DNA of 64,000 nucleotides, taken from NCBI GenBank assembly GCA_047600785.1, contig JASGKH010000002.1, forward strand, positions 372,001-436,000. Reading direction: 5' to 3'. The notes beneath the pieces are model-generated. The model saw only the letters and a program-made list of their open reading frames with translations, ran no database searches and was not told where the DNA came from. Positions 9,186 through 18,910 of the stretch are shown piece by piece (within the stretch, counting starts at the first letter, position 1; the number at the start of each line of letters is the position of its first letter). Made by a program: the position numbers and the translations under genes. Source of the stretch: Breznakibacter sp047600785. Lineage in GTDB: Bacteria > Bacteroidota > Bacteroidia > Bacteroidales > Marinilabiliaceae.

Positions 9186-10013
9186 TCATTGGCACAACCT
9201 GTAGTAAGGCCGTTCGGATGTCGGTTCAAACCCTAATTTTTGTGCCAATAGGTACGATCCTGCATTCTCTTTGCGGCATGACCATATTGGTTCGTATCCG
9301 TTGGCCAGACAATAATCGATCAAAGCCGAACAGGCATATTGTGCCGCTCCTTTGCCTTTGAATTCTTCAATGGTCTCGATGCCGATCTCCAATTTGTCGC
9401 CGTCCCGGTAGGCCGTGAATGCCGTTGATGCCAGTTTGCCGTCTATGAACGAACTGAAGCCCAAGCCGCCGGAGTCGAAATGATCGGCGTTGCGCCAAAA
9501 GGACATTGGCACCACGGCCCCTGTCATTTGGAGGAATATTTGTTTGTCGGTGCGGCGCACGGTTTGCATGCCGGGCCGGAAGTGTCGTTTGAACCCGATG
9601 TATTTTTCCGGATTGAATTTGAAGTTGACCCGCGTGTGGATTTCAACCACGTTGGCGCCAATGGGGGAAGCGTCAGAGACCTTTTGGAGGTTATCGCCCA
9701 ATAGATCATGTAGGACCGTGTCCCACTCCTGCGGAAATGCCTGCATCCATTCGTGGCAATCTCTTACACGTGGCATGTTGAGGGCGTGGTCACGAAAGCA
9801 ACGGTTAAATTCATTTTGGTGCGTGTTCCCAAACAGTAGTGACATGCCGTACGGATGAACCACATAAAACGTACCCGGGGCATCCAAATCGTCCACGTAC
9901 ACGGTTCCGTCGGCATCGCCATTTAGTACCGATAACGCAAACAATGTGTTGAGGGGTAAAGCCGATAAAGGGCCTCTTAACAGATGATAATTGTTTTTTG
10001 CAAGGATCTTCAT
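9186..10013 (-). CDS. GNAT-family acetyltransferase
   Basis: A 275-residue protein of the GNAT_acetyltran type. The N-terminal half (GTFYVVHPYGMSLLFGN) resembles the ligand-recognition part of that family. The C-terminal half has acetyl-CoA-binding features: IGIETIEEFKGKGAAQYACSALI, an R/Q-x-x-G-x-G/A-like loop, and a closing NAGSYLLAQKLGF. It would acetylate an amine substrate; which one is unknown. The start at 10013 is chosen because the longer frame upstream overlaps the methionine aminopeptidase gene. The two genes are 11 bases apart, on the same strand, and probably co-transcribed. Confidence 0.8.
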   Translation of the reverse strand: MKILAKNNYHLLRGPLSALPLNTLFALSVLNGDADGTVYVDDLDAPGTFYVVHPYGMSLLFGNTHQNEFNRCFRDHALNMPRVRDCHEWMQAFPQEWDTVLHDLLGDNLQKVSDASPIGANVVEIHTRVNFKFNPEKYIGFKRHFRPGMQTVRRTDKQIFLQMTGAVVPMSFWRNADHFDSGGLGFSSFIDGKLASTAFTAYRDGDKLEIGIETIEEFKGKGAAQYACSALIDYCLANGYEPIWSCRKENAGSYLLAQKLGFEPTSERPYYRLCQ

Positions 10014-10024
10014 AACGGTGGGTA

Positions 10025-10789
10025 TCAGTTCCAAATTCCGTTCATTTCGGTGAGTACAATAGGGTGCCCATCGGTAACCACAATGGTATGCTCGTGTTGT
10101 GCGACAAAGCCTCCGTGGTTGCCCACCAAGGTCCATCCATCCTGAAGGGTGTCCGCGTAAGTCGAGTGGGTCGAAATGAATGTTTCGATGGCCACTACCG
10201 AATGCTTTTTGAATCGGGAAGGATTGCTTCGGTCGTTGAAGTTCGGTATTTCGTGAGGGGCTTCGTGGAGACTCCGTCCAATACCGTGGCCGGTCAGGTT
10301 TTTGATGACCTTGAACCCGGATTTACGGGCTTCGGTCTCTATAAGCCAACCAATGTCGGAAACCCGTATTCCACCTTTGATGTGGGAAATCGCCCTTTTC
10401 AATATTTCTTTGGAGGCATTTACCAGTGTTTGGTGGTGTTTGGTATCATTGCCCAGCACAAACGATCCTCCGTTGTCCGACCAAAAACCGTTGAGCTCGG
10501 CCGATACGTCAATGTTGATGAGGTCGCCTTCGTGGATTGTTTTATGGTGGCTGGGAATGCCATGGGCTATTTCATGGTTAACACTGATACATGTCCAGCC
10601 GGGAAAGCCATAAGTGCTGATCGGTGCAGATTTGGCGCCAAATTGTTGGAGCATTTGTTTGCCGTAATCGTCCAATTGTTTGGTGGTCATACCTGGTTTT
10701 GCGTATTTCCGCATCTCGTTCAAAGTGGTGGCCACGGCATGGCTTACTTGTTGCATGCCGGTTAATTCTGCGTCGCTGGTTATTGACAT
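10025..10789 (-). CDS. map: Type I methionine aminopeptidase
   Basis: A 254-residue enzyme that removes the initiator methionine from nascent proteins in the cytoplasm. The five metal ligands of the pita-bread fold are all in place: D94, D105, H168, E202 and E233. H76 in NHEIAHG is the conserved substrate-contact histidine. Length is that of a type Ia enzyme without a zinc-finger extension. A well-formed promoter (TTTG-N19-TATATTTG) lies about 86 bases upstream on the minus strand. Bacteroidota often carry more than one map copy, so this may not be the housekeeping copy next to ribosomal genes. Confidence 0.95.
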   Translation of the reverse strand: MSITSDAELTGMQQVSHAVATTLNEMRKYAKPGMTTKQLDDYGKQMLQQFGAKSAPISTYGFPGWTCISVNHEIAHGIPSHHKTIHEGDLINIDVSAELNGFWSDNGGSFVLGNDTKHHQTLVNASKEILKRAISHIKGGIRVSDIGWLIETEARKSGFKVIKNLTGHGIGRSLHEAPHEIPNFNDRSNPSRFKKHSVVAIETFISTHSTYADTLQDGWTLVGNHGGFVAQHEHTIVVTDGHPIVLTEMNGIWN

Positions 10790-10874
10790 GGCGGTGGTGC
10801 TAAATTTATATTTCAGACAAAGGTCGTTTCGTACACTAAATGATTTCTGAGCAAATGTGGCGTAATTGCTTGGT

Positions 10875-10905
10875 CAAATATACAAAGGTGTCGCAAGGGA
10901 GCAAA
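10875..10905 (-). promoter_or_regulatory. Promoter of map
   Basis: On the minus strand TTTG (10905-10902), a 19-base spacer and TATATTTG (10882-10875) match the Bacteroidota primary sigma factor consensus TTTG-N19-21-TAnnTTTG. The leader to the map start would be about 80 bases. Confidence 0.65.
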
Positions 10906-10993
10906 TGTACAGATGCATAACATTCGTTAATTGGGTGTTTTTCGTGCTCATTCGAAAGTTAAGCGTGTATTTTTTTATTTGTGCCATGACAAT

Positions 10994-11001
10994 TATCTTT
11001 G
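10994..11001 (+). promoter_or_regulatory. Possible -7 box for the ECF sigma gene
   Basis: TATCTTTG matches TAnnTTTG, about 157 bases before the sigma-factor start, with TTTT 20 bases upstream. A promoter this far upstream would make a long leader. Confidence 0.35.
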
Positions 11002-11158
11002 CGGTTACCCTTTGAAAAAACGATTCTACAGGATTACATCGACATCATCACTTACACAAACGGCTTTGTCCTCCCTTTTTTCTGCTTTTGTGACATAGAG
11101 GTTTGTTCTTGTATCGTTTAATTGCTGTTCGTGGAACGGCAGTGTATTTTTATTGTAC

Positions 11159-11779
11159 ATGGAAGGTTCTGTGAGTTTTGGCAAGTTAGGTGGTGATGTA
11201 GCTGCATTTCAAATAGTCTTTGAAAAGTTATATGGGCCTCTTGTGCTGTTTGCAAAACGTTATGTCGACGATTTGCAGGCGGCAGAAGATGTGGTACAGG
11301 ATAGCTTTGTGCACCTGTGGAAGGGTAGGGGTGCGATAGATGCGGAGAAAAGTGTTAAGTCGTTGTTATATACTGCGGTACGGAACCGTTGTTTGAACCT
11401 TTTGCGTGATGAAAAGTTAAGGCGGGCACATTACCAGAAGTTTGGGGAATCGATAGAGGGCGATACTTTTTTTGAGAATGTATTGATCGAAGAGGAAACT
11501 TTGTCGTTGATCACGATGGCATTGAAAGATGCCGGCGAGCAAACACGAAACGTTTTCAAAATGTCTCTGGACGGTTATAAAAATGCAGAGATTGCAGAAG
11601 CGTTGAATATTTCGGAGCGAACCGTCAAATACCATAAGACCCAGGCGCGTTTGTTACTGGGGAATGTACTGAAAAAAACCTTTTTTGTCTTGCTGTCATC
11701 GTCAATGCTTTCACTATCTGTTGTGGTGTTTTTTTTACGAAGCATTTATTGGTATCTGTTTCTTCTGATGTGCAAATGA
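11159..11779 (+). CDS. ECF RNA polymerase sigma factor, FecI type
   Basis: A 206-residue sigma-70 family factor with region 2 (FEKLYGPLVLFAKRYVDDLQAAEDVVQDSFVHLW) and region 4 (NAEIAEALNISERTVKYHKTQAR). It would direct RNA polymerase to the neighbouring FecR/SusC/SusD genes when released by FecR. It ends in a hydrophobic tail (FVLLSSSMLSLSVVVFFLRSIYWY), a feature often seen in Bacteroidota ECF factors beside FecR, which may place the factor at the membrane. The ATG at 11159 is used; a TTG two codons earlier is unlikely. There is an unusually long 564-base gap to FecR. Confidence 0.92.
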   Translation: MEGSVSFGKLGGDVAAFQIVFEKLYGPLVLFAKRYVDDLQAAEDVVQDSFVHLWKGRGAIDAEKSVKSLLYTAVRNRCLNLLRDEKLRRAHYQKFGESIEGDTFFENVLIEEETLSLITMALKDAGEQTRNVFKMSLDGYKNAEIAEALNISERTVKYHKTQARLLLGNVLKKTFFVLLSSSMLSLSVVVFFLRSIYWYLFLLMCK

Positions 11780-12068
11780 TTTTGTTACCAGCCACATGTG
11801 TTGGTATCGCTTTTCTGAAAACCAGACACGGGATTAAGCCATCGCTTCGGAACAATTCTTCAATTTTAATTCTTTATCCCCGCGACAGACTATTCGAAAT
11901 CAACGTGCTCTACGAAATACCAATGCGTCCGTTGTGATAATCTTTATTCCGTAGAAGCATGGTTCTCTGTATGCCCTTTGGTTAAAGCCATCTAGTCAAA
12001 AATTAGTTGGGCTAAATCTTGCCCCATATTATTTGTCTGTCGAAACAAATGTCGTTGATTTCAAAATT

Positions 12069-12167
12069 TTAAATGGTCATTTCGGCATTCCTGATCTTCC
12101 GGTTCTCTGCCCGGATCAATGTCTCCTGATCTGAAAATTGCTGAAATACTTGCATTTCCGGTGTCAT
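12069..12167 (-). pseudogene. Coding-like remnant, possibly transposase OrfA-like (very tentative)
   Basis: A 32-residue frame reads MTPEMQVFQQFSDQETLIRA then ENRKIRNAEMTI. It is polar and helix-like, unlike chance translation of AT-rich spacer DNA. A one-base shift continues into ILKSTTFVSTDK. The AENRKIR...ILK pattern recalls the coiled-coil end of IS3-type OrfA proteins, but the piece is too short to be sure. It could equally be a small gene or chance. Confidence 0.2.
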
Positions 12168-12203
12168 TTAATAAAAAGATGTTTTAGGCGTCAAAAAAAA
12201 TGG

Positions 12204-12224
12204 AAGGGCGATTGCCCTTTTTTC
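12204..12224. terminator. Intergenic terminator hairpin
   Basis: AAGGGC pairs with GCCCTT around GATT, with an A-run on one side and TTTT on the other, so it could stop transcription in both directions. It lies between the sigma factor and FecR and may separate their transcripts. Confidence 0.6.
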
Positions 12225-12343
12225 TTTTCTGCGTGTAATGGGTATGTATAAAAAGGGGGGTGTGTTTGTGTTTGTTTATTTTTTTGATGGATGAGGGTTG
12301 TTTATGGGTGGTTTTAGGATATAAAGTGAAATTTTAATGTGTT

Positions 12344-13582
12344 ATGGAAAAAATGTCGGTTGATGCACTCTTGGAAATAGCCAGGATAATCTCCAAAAAG
12401 GCAGTAAGCTACGAAGTAAGCGTGGAAGAGGAACTACAGCTTAATGGGTGGTTACAGCGGTCGGAAAAGAATAAACAGTTGTTCGATACCTTATTAAAGC
12501 AGGACGATTTGGTTGCGCGCATGCAGTTGCTTGAGCGAGTAGATTCCGGTTTGGCGTGGGAAAAAGTAAAAAAACGTTTGCTTGCAAGGCAATTCCCGTT
12601 GTGGCGGAAGCAAGTATTGACTTTTGCCAAATATGCCGCAGTGATACTGTTGGCCCTTGCTCTGGGATTTGTTACTTATTGGATTTGGGAAGGGAAAGGA
12701 TCCGGTCCAATGCAGGCCGGTTGTTTTGGAACGGGTACGATAGAACCAGGTAGCAACAAGGCATTCCTGCAAATGTCGGACGGTCGTTTGGTTGCGCTGG
12801 ACGACCGGGATACTTTGATTGAAGGATCAGGGATAAAGATATTGAACGAAAAGAAAACGCTTTCCTTTTCATCCTCAGGGCAGGATATTGCCAGCCAGCC
12901 GGTATTGAGCTGTCGTTTGGTAACTCCGGTCGGAGGGGAATATCAGGTTGTCTTGCCTGATGGCACTAAAGTTTGGCTAAATGCCGCATCGGAATTGAAA
13001 TATCCATCGGCATTTGTGGGTGCCAGCCGTGAAGTGGAACTGATCGGCGAAGCCTTCTTCGAAGTGGAGAGCAATGAAAAACAGCCGTTTATTGTCAAAA
13101 CAGCGCGGATGCACGTGCAGGTTACCGGAACTGCCTTTAATGTCTCGTCATACCCCGATGACGCGTTGGCCCATACCACGTTGGTCGAGGGAAAAGTAAA
13201 TATTGATGTGGCTTCTTCCAACGGAGTAGTGCGTGGATATAAGTTGTTGCCCGGAATGCAGGTTTTGGTCGGCGACGAATTGCCCGAAGGAAAAAGTAGT
13301 TATGTGGATGTGGCCAAATATACGGCATGGCGTAACGGAATGTTTGTGTTTAGCAATGATCCTTTGGATGAGATATTGAAAAAAGTATCGCGTTGGTACG
13401 GCGTTGAATTTGTTTTCGCCGATGAACGGTTGCGACAGGTCGCTTTTACTGCTGAGGTGAAAAAGTTTGGATCGTTTTCGACATTGCTGGACCTCATTGC
13501 GCTGGGATCAGGTATCCGATTTACCCGGACAGGGGAACGTACCATTTCTGTTTCTGTGGCCGCGGGCAAAGTTGCTTTATAA
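12344..13582 (+). CDS. FecR-type anti-sigma factor / signal transducer
   Basis: A 412-residue single-pass inner-membrane protein. The cytoplasmic N-terminus (residues 1-86) would hold the ECF sigma factor. One transmembrane helix follows (about 93-110, YAAVILLALALGFVTYWIW), then the periplasmic FecR domain (VVLPDGTKVWLNAASELKYP, GEAFFEVE, TGTAFNV) and a C-terminal DUF4974-like domain (FSNDPLDEILKKVSRWYGVEF). In the family, a signal from the STN domain of a ligand-loaded SusC/TonB-dependent receptor is relayed through FecR to free the sigma factor. It lies 38 bases before such a receptor gene, on the same strand. Confidence 0.95.
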   Translation: MEKMSVDALLEIARIISKKAVSYEVSVEEELQLNGWLQRSEKNKQLFDTLLKQDDLVARMQLLERVDSGLAWEKVKKRLLARQFPLWRKQVLTFAKYAAVILLALALGFVTYWIWEGKGSGPMQAGCFGTGTIEPGSNKAFLQMSDGRLVALDDRDTLIEGSGIKILNEKKTLSFSSSGQDIASQPVLSCRLVTPVGGEYQVVLPDGTKVWLNAASELKYPSAFVGASREVELIGEAFFEVESNEKQPFIVKTARMHVQVTGTAFNVSSYPDDALAHTTLVEGKVNIDVASSNGVVRGYKLLPGMQVLVGDELPEGKSSYVDVAKYTAWRNGMFVFSNDPLDEILKKVSRWYGVEFVFADERLRQVAFTAEVKKFGSFSTLLDLIALGSGIRFTRTGERTISVSVAAGKVAL

Positions 13583-13620
13583 AAACAATAACCTAAGTAT
13601 ATCTAAATTTTAATTAAACC

Positions 13621-16600
13621 ATGGAAGAGTTTATTTGTCTTAAAAAGCTGAAATGGCTGAGAGATAGTGTGTTTTATTTGACAAGGCGCTGTGCGTTGGC
13701 ATTGTCCCTGACAATTGCCAGTTCACAGGCGATAGGCTCAGGCTTTGGGCAAAACCGTTTGACCTTGAGTTTGGAGAACGTGTCGCTTGAAGAGGCAATA
13801 CGGGATGTAAAAAACAACATCGGCTTCGGGGTATTATATAAAACCGAAGATGTAAGAAGTGCAGGCAATGTGACCATGAGCGTGTACAATGCCAAAACCG
13901 AAGAAGTGATGGATAGGTTGCTGGCAGGCACGGGACTTGATTATGCCATTCGGGATGAAGTGATCGTGATCAAAAAAAACGACCCTTCCGATAACGTGCA
14001 ACAGGATCCGGTTTCCCTGATTATTACGGGACAAGTCCTTGATGGCGCGAATAAGCCGTTGCCGGGTGTAACCGTTTTGATAAAAGGCACAAGCATAGGT
14101 GCCGTGACCGACATGAGCGGTAATTACTCGATCAAAGTATCCGATAGGGAGGCCATATTGGTATTTACTTTCATCGGGATGAAATCACAGGAGCAGGCGT
14201 TGAACAACCGTACGACCATAAACGTGGTGCTGGCCGAAGACGTGTCGATGATTGGCGAGGTGGTGGTTACAACCGGTATGACGCGAATGGATAAACGGTT
14301 GTTTACCGGGGCTACGGACCAGTTGAAGACCGAAGACGTGAAAATCGATGGGCTTTCGGAGATTAGCCGTGCGCTGGAAGGGCGTTCGGCCGGCGTGTCC
14401 GTGCAAAACGTATCCGGCACATTTGGGACAGCGCCCAAAATCAGGGTACGTGGTGCTACTTCCATTTATGGCAGTTCAAAACCGTTATGGGTCGTAGACG
14501 GCGTGGTGATGGAGGATGTGACCGAGGTCGACTCGGACGATTTGTCGTCTGGCGACGCCATAACTTTGATCAGTTCTGCTATTGCCGGGCTTAACGCAGA
14601 AGATATCGAGAGTTTCCAGATATTGAAAGATGGTTCTGCGACGTCCATCTACGGGGCAAGGGCAATGGCCGGGGTGATTGTGGTGACCACCAAAAAAGGG
14701 AAAGCGGGCGTAAGCCGTTTTAATTATACCGGCGAGTACACTTATCGCCAGAAACCGAGTTATGCCAATTTCAATATCATGAACTCTCAGGAACAGATGG
14801 GGGTTTACAAAGAAATGCAGGAAAAAGGGTGGCTTAACTTTGCCGACGTGTACAGGGCTTCCAATAGCGGGGTATATGGAAAAATGTACCAATTGATAAA
14901 CACCTACGATCCTACGACGGGAACTTTTGCTTTAATGAACACAACGGAAGCCAAAAATCAGTATTTAAGAGCTGCCGAAATGAGGAATACCGATTGGTTT
15001 GATGAATTGTTCAATTCCAATGTCGTGCAAAACCATTCCATCAGCATGACTTCGGGAACGGAAAAGTCAAATTCATATGTGTCGTTGAGCGTGCTGAGTG
15101 ATCCGGGGTGGAGCAAGCAAAGTTCCGTAAACCGGTACACGGCCAATTTGAACAGTACTTATAATATTACGAAAACGTTCTCGGCCAATGTATTGGCCAA
15201 TGCATCTTACCGAAAACAAAAAGCCCCGGGTACGTTAAGCCAAAGTGTGGATGTGGTCAATGGCGAAGTGAAACGTGATTTTGACATCAACCCGTACAGC
15301 TATGCGCTGAATACTTCCCGAACATTGGATACGGACGTGATGTACACCCGTAATTATGCCGATTTCAACATCGCGAATGAGTTGAAGAATAATTATATGG
15401 ATTTGAATGTGGTTGATATTAAATATCAGACCGAATTTAAATGGAAGCTTTTTAAGGAGCTTGAACTTAGTGCGCTGGGCGCATTGAAATACCAAACCAC
15501 ATCCCAGGAACACAAAATCAAGGATGAGTCCAACCAAGCCTTGGCTTACAGGGCCATGTCGGATGCCACAATCAGGGATAAGAATTCATTCCTTTACACC
15601 GATCCGGACGTGGCTTATTCATTACCGATAAGTGTTTTGCCCGAAGGTGGCATTTATCAACGTACCGATTATAAAATGTTTGGGTACGATTTTAGAACGA
15701 CAGCCACATGGAACCATGTGTTCAATGATGTGCACATCACCAACTTCTTTGGAGGGATGGAGGCAAGTGCCACAGATCGGGGAAAAACATGGTTCAATGG
15801 TTGGGGGCTACAATACTCATTGGGCGAAACGCCTTATTACATTTACGAATTCTTTAAGAAAAGCATTGAAGAGGGTACTGACTATTATTCCATCACCAAT
15901 TCGAAAAACCGTAATACGGCATTCTTTGGGACCGGGACTTATTCGTACAAAGGAAAATATGTGTTGAATGGGACTGTGCGTTACGAGGGTTCCAATAAGC
16001 TCGGTAAATCCCGGTCGGCACGTTGGTTGCCTACATGGAACGTGGCTGGTGCATGGAACATGCACGAAGAAAGTTTTTTCGAAGAGTTGAATCCCGTTCT
16101 GTCACATTTTACGTTGAAGGCTTCTTACAGTCTTACAGCCGACAGAGGCCCCAACAATGTGACCAATTCACTGGCCGTGATCAAAAGTTATACGCCCTAC
16201 AGGCCGTTTACTAACGTGCAGGAAAGTGGTTTGGAGGTATCCGATCTGGAGAACAGCGAACTTACTTACGAAAAGAAACACGAACTAAATATTGGCGCGG
16301 ATTTGGGATTTTTGAACAACCGGATCAACTTAAGCACCGATTGGTACACCCGTAACAATTTCGATCTGATAGGGCCTGTGATCACCCAGGGAGTTGGAGG
16401 GCAAACCCAGAAACTGGCCAATACGGCCGATATGAAATCGCATGGGATAGAATTTACGCTGTCTACCAAAAATATTGTGACCGATAACTTTGATTGGACC
16501 AGCAACCTTATCTTCTCACAGAACAAGAATAAAGTCACGAAACTTGAATCGGATTCCAGGGTCATCGATCTTATTACAGGAACCGGTTTTGCCCGCGAGG

Positions 16601-17274
16601 GATACCCCGTACGCGGGTTGTTCTCTATACCCTTTATGGGCCTTGACGAAAATGGGATTCCCACATTTCTGGATCAGGATGGCAACGTGACCAGTACCGG
16701 CATCTATTTTCAGGAGCGTGATAATTTGGATTTCCTCAAATACGAAGGACCTTCCGATCCTACCGTTAACGGTAGCTTTGGCAATATTTCCCGGTACAAA
16801 AACCTGAGACTAAACGTATTCGTTACTTACTCTTTTGGCAATAAAGTGCAATTGGATCCCGTGTTCAAAAGCTATTACTCAGACTTGACGGCCACGCCAA
16901 AAGAATTCAAAAACCGATGGACATTGCCGGGCGATGAGCTTAAAACCGACATTCCCGTCATTTTAAGTAAACGACAATACGATGCGGACAATGATCTAAA
17001 GTATGCTTACAATGCTTATAATTATTCAGATGTGCGTATTGCCGACGGTGGGTTCATCCGGATGAAGGAAATATCGTTGAGCTATGAATTTCCTAAACAA
17101 ATGATCGAACGGTTGAATATTAACAACCTATCTCTGAAAGTACAGGGAACCAACCTGTTCTTGTTGTACGCCGACTCAAAGCTGAACGGACAAGATCCTG
17201 AGTTTTTCCGTTCGGGCGGGGTATCTGCGCCGGTCCCCAAACAGTTTACGTTTACGCTGAGGTTGGGAATTTAA
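13621..17274 (+). CDS. SusC/RagA-type TonB-linked outer-membrane receptor with STN domain
   Basis: A 1217-residue TonB-dependent transporter. After the signal peptide come an STN domain (about residues 45-118, LEEAIRDVKNNIGFGVLYK), a carboxypeptidase-regulatory-like sandwich (about 135-215, ITGQVLDGANKPLPGVTVLI), the plug (GEVVVTTGMTRMDKRLFTGA onward, with VRGATSIYGSSKPLWVVDG and SIYGARAMAGVIVVTTKKG) and a large beta barrel ending FTLRLGI. The STN domain marks it as a transducing receptor that signals to the FecR upstream. Paired with the SusD-like protein downstream it would import a large substrate with TonB energy. The substrate is unknown; no glycoside hydrolase lies nearby, and a metallohydrolase does, so peptide or metal-containing substrates are as likely as glycans. 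Confidence 0.96.
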   Translation: MEEFICLKKLKWLRDSVFYLTRRCALALSLTIASSQAIGSGFGQNRLTLSLENVSLEEAIRDVKNNIGFGVLYKTEDVRSAGNVTMSVYNAKTEEVMDRLLAGTGLDYAIRDEVIVIKKNDPSDNVQQDPVSLIITGQVLDGANKPLPGVTVLIKGTSIGAVTDMSGNYSIKVSDREAILVFTFIGMKSQEQALNNRTTINVVLAEDVSMIGEVVVTTGMTRMDKRLFTGATDQLKTEDVKIDGLSEISRALEGRSAGVSVQNVSGTFGTAPKIRVRGATSIYGSSKPLWVVDGVVMEDVTEVDSDDLSSGDAITLISSAIAGLNAEDIESFQILKDGSATSIYGARAMAGVIVVTTKKGKAGVSRFNYTGEYTYRQKPSYANFNIMNSQEQMGVYKEMQEKGWLNFADVYRASNSGVYGKMYQLINTYDPTTGTFALMNTTEAKNQYLRAAEMRNTDWFDELFNSNVVQNHSISMTSGTEKSNSYVSLSVLSDPGWSKQSSVNRYTANLNSTYNITKTFSANVLANASYRKQKAPGTLSQSVDVVNGEVKRDFDINPYSYALNTSRTLDTDVMYTRNYADFNIANELKNNYMDLNVVDIKYQTEFKWKLFKELELSALGALKYQTTSQEHKIKDESNQALAYRAMSDATIRDKNSFLYTDPDVAYSLPISVLPEGGIYQRTDYKMFGYDFRTTATWNHVFNDVHITNFFGGMEASATDRGKTWFNGWGLQYSLGETPYYIYEFFKKSIEEGTDYYSITNSKNRNTAFFGTGTYSYKGKYVLNGTVRYEGSNKLGKSRSARWLPTWNVAGAWNMHEESFFEELNPVLSHFTLKASYSLTADRGPNNVTNSLAVIKSYTPYRPFTNVQESGLEVSDLENSELTYEKKHELNIGADLGFLNNRINLSTDWYTRNNFDLIGPVITQGVGGQTQKLANTADMKSHGIEFTLSTKNIVTDNFDWTSNLIFSQNKNKVTKLESDSRVIDLITGTGFAREGYPVRGLFSIPFMGLDENGIPTFLDQDGNVTSTGIYFQERDNLDFLKYEGPSDPTVNGSFGNISRYKNLRLNVFVTYSFGNKVQLDPVFKSYYSDLTATPKEFKNRWTLPGDELKTDIPVILSKRQYDADNDLKYAYNAYNYSDVRIADGGFIRMKEISLSYEFPKQMIERLNINNLSLKVQGTNLFLLYADSKLNGQDPEFFRSGGVSAPVPKQFTFTLRLGI

Positions 17275-17339
17275 TTAAACGTTTTATGTGAATGGACGGG
17301 TGGTTGGATCCCGTTCGAAAACGAAATAAAATCAAACAG

Positions 17340-18887
17340 ATGAAACGCAAGTATATATATTTATGGCTGGTCGTCGGTTTAGCTGCAATGGTGGCTTCCT
17401 GTGACGATTTTCTTGATGAAACGCCCGATAATCGAACTGTGATCGACTCGGAGGAAAAAATCACAAAACTGTTGGTTTCGGCTTATCCAACAACCTCCTA
17501 TTGCTACCTTGCCGAGTTGGCCTCTGATAATGTGGACGATAACGGGAGCAAATGGAGCGCTTACAACCGTTTGCAAACACAAGCTTATAGTTGGGCCGAT
17601 GTGACCGAAATCGATACCGATAGTCCCCAGGAGCTGTGGGATGCGTGTTATACGGCCATCGCCGCGGCTAACCATGCTTTACAAGCCATTGAGGAACTGG
17701 GTAATCCAAAGAGTTTGGACCCTCAAAAGGCCGAAGCGTTACTTTGCCGTGCGTTCGGGCATTTTGTGCTTGTAAACATGTTCTGTCAGCATTACAAAGA
17801 AAGTTCTGCGACTACCGATCTGGGTATTCCTTATGTGACAGAACCGGAAACAACCGTTTCCCCTGTCTATGAAAGAGCGTCGGTGGCCGATGTGTACAGG
17901 TTAATTAACGATGACATCGAAGAGGCGCTTCCCTTGGTCAGTGATGATATTTATTCCGTACCCAAGTATCATTTTAACCAAAAAGCAGCTTATGCCTTTG
18001 CCACGCGCTTCAACCTTTATTATTGTCAGTATGACAAAGTGATAGTGTATGCCACCAAAGTGCTGGGCTCGTTGCCGTCATCGGTATTAAGGAATTGGGC
18101 TTATGCGGGTAGTTTATCGAAAAACGATAATTACCAGGGGAACGAATTCATTAGCGCCGATAACCGTGCCACCTTGTTGCTTATCTCGGCCTACTCCTTA
18201 TGGGGACGTATCCACGGCCCCTACTCCTCCGGATCAAAATATGCGCACAATTCAATGATCTCCAGTCGGGAGACCACTGGTTCTACCGGGACATGGGGTG
18301 TGTATACCAGGTTTTATAATACCTATGCCAGCTATACCAGCATTCCCAAAGTAGTGGTGCGTAAGATAAACGAATATTTTGAGTACACCGATGCGGTCAA
18401 CGGGATCGGTTACCCACACATTATCCATCCGGTGTTTACCACCGACGAGACATTGTTGTGCCGTGCCGAGGCATATGTCATGTTAGGGCTATATGATTCG
18501 GCCACGACCGATTTAGGACTGTTCCAAACCGCATTTTCGTCGGCTTCGGCGCCCACGCGTCAACAGATCAATGACTTTTATTCGGGGATTGACTATTATA
18601 CGCCAACTTCCCCTACCGTAAAAAAGAAATTGAATCCGGATTTTGAAATCGGGGCAGGGGAACAGGAGAACTTTCTGCAATGTGTGTTGCACATGAGGCG
18701 TATCCTTACCGCACACGAAGGTTTGCGTTGGTTCGACGTGAAACGTTACGGAATCGAGATCTACAGGCGCACTGTGGAAAACAACGCCATCACCGTGACG
18801 GACGAGTTGTCCGTAGCTGATCCGCGAAGGGCCATGCAATTGCCTGCCGATGTGATCAGTGCCGGTATGCAAGCCAATCCGAGGTAA
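17340..18887 (+). CDS. SusD/RagB-type surface lipoprotein
   Basis: A 515-residue lipoprotein with lipobox Cys at residue 21 (AAMVASC), then DDFLDETPDNRT, the usual SusD opening. Helical TPR-like segments follow, and the C-terminal part has LNPDFEIG and the RWFDVKRYG motif characteristic of the family. It acts as the lid of the SusC transporter at the cell surface and captures substrate. The ATG at 17340 is chosen because it begins the lipoprotein signal; a frame starting 48 bases earlier adds 16 non-signal residues. It is 65 bases after susC and 23 bases before the metallohydrolase. Confidence 0.95.
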   Translation: MKRKYIYLWLVVGLAAMVASCDDFLDETPDNRTVIDSEEKITKLLVSAYPTTSYCYLAELASDNVDDNGSKWSAYNRLQTQAYSWADVTEIDTDSPQELWDACYTAIAAANHALQAIEELGNPKSLDPQKAEALLCRAFGHFVLVNMFCQHYKESSATTDLGIPYVTEPETTVSPVYERASVADVYRLINDDIEEALPLVSDDIYSVPKYHFNQKAAYAFATRFNLYYCQYDKVIVYATKVLGSLPSSVLRNWAYAGSLSKNDNYQGNEFISADNRATLLLISAYSLWGRIHGPYSSGSKYAHNSMISSRETTGSTGTWGVYTRFYNTYASYTSIPKVVVRKINEYFEYTDAVNGIGYPHIIHPVFTTDETLLCRAEAYVMLGLYDSATTDLGLFQTAFSSASAPTRQQINDFYSGIDYYTPTSPTVKKKLNPDFEIGAGEQENFLQCVLHMRRILTAHEGLRWFDVKRYGIEIYRRTVENNAITVTDELSVADPRRAMQLPADVISAGMQANPR

Positions 18888-18910
18888 CCATGACAATAAA
18901 AACGTGAAAA

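Larger units (their letters stand above)
10790..11158. other. Divergent intergenic region (map / ECF sigma)
   Basis: About 370 bases between two divergent genes. It holds the map promoter (10875-10905, minus) and a plus-strand box TATCTTTG at 10994-11001 with TTTT 20 bases upstream, which could start the sigma-factor transcript with a leader of about 150 bases. I see no small gene in it. Confidence 0.5.
11780..12343. other. Long spacer between sigma factor and FecR, with a possible gene remnant
   Basis: Co-regulated sigma/FecR genes usually lie close together; here 564 bases separate them. The spacer contains a 32-codon coding-like frame on the minus strand (12069-12167) and a bidirectional-looking hairpin (12204-12224). 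No intact gene is seen. Confidence 0.55.
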
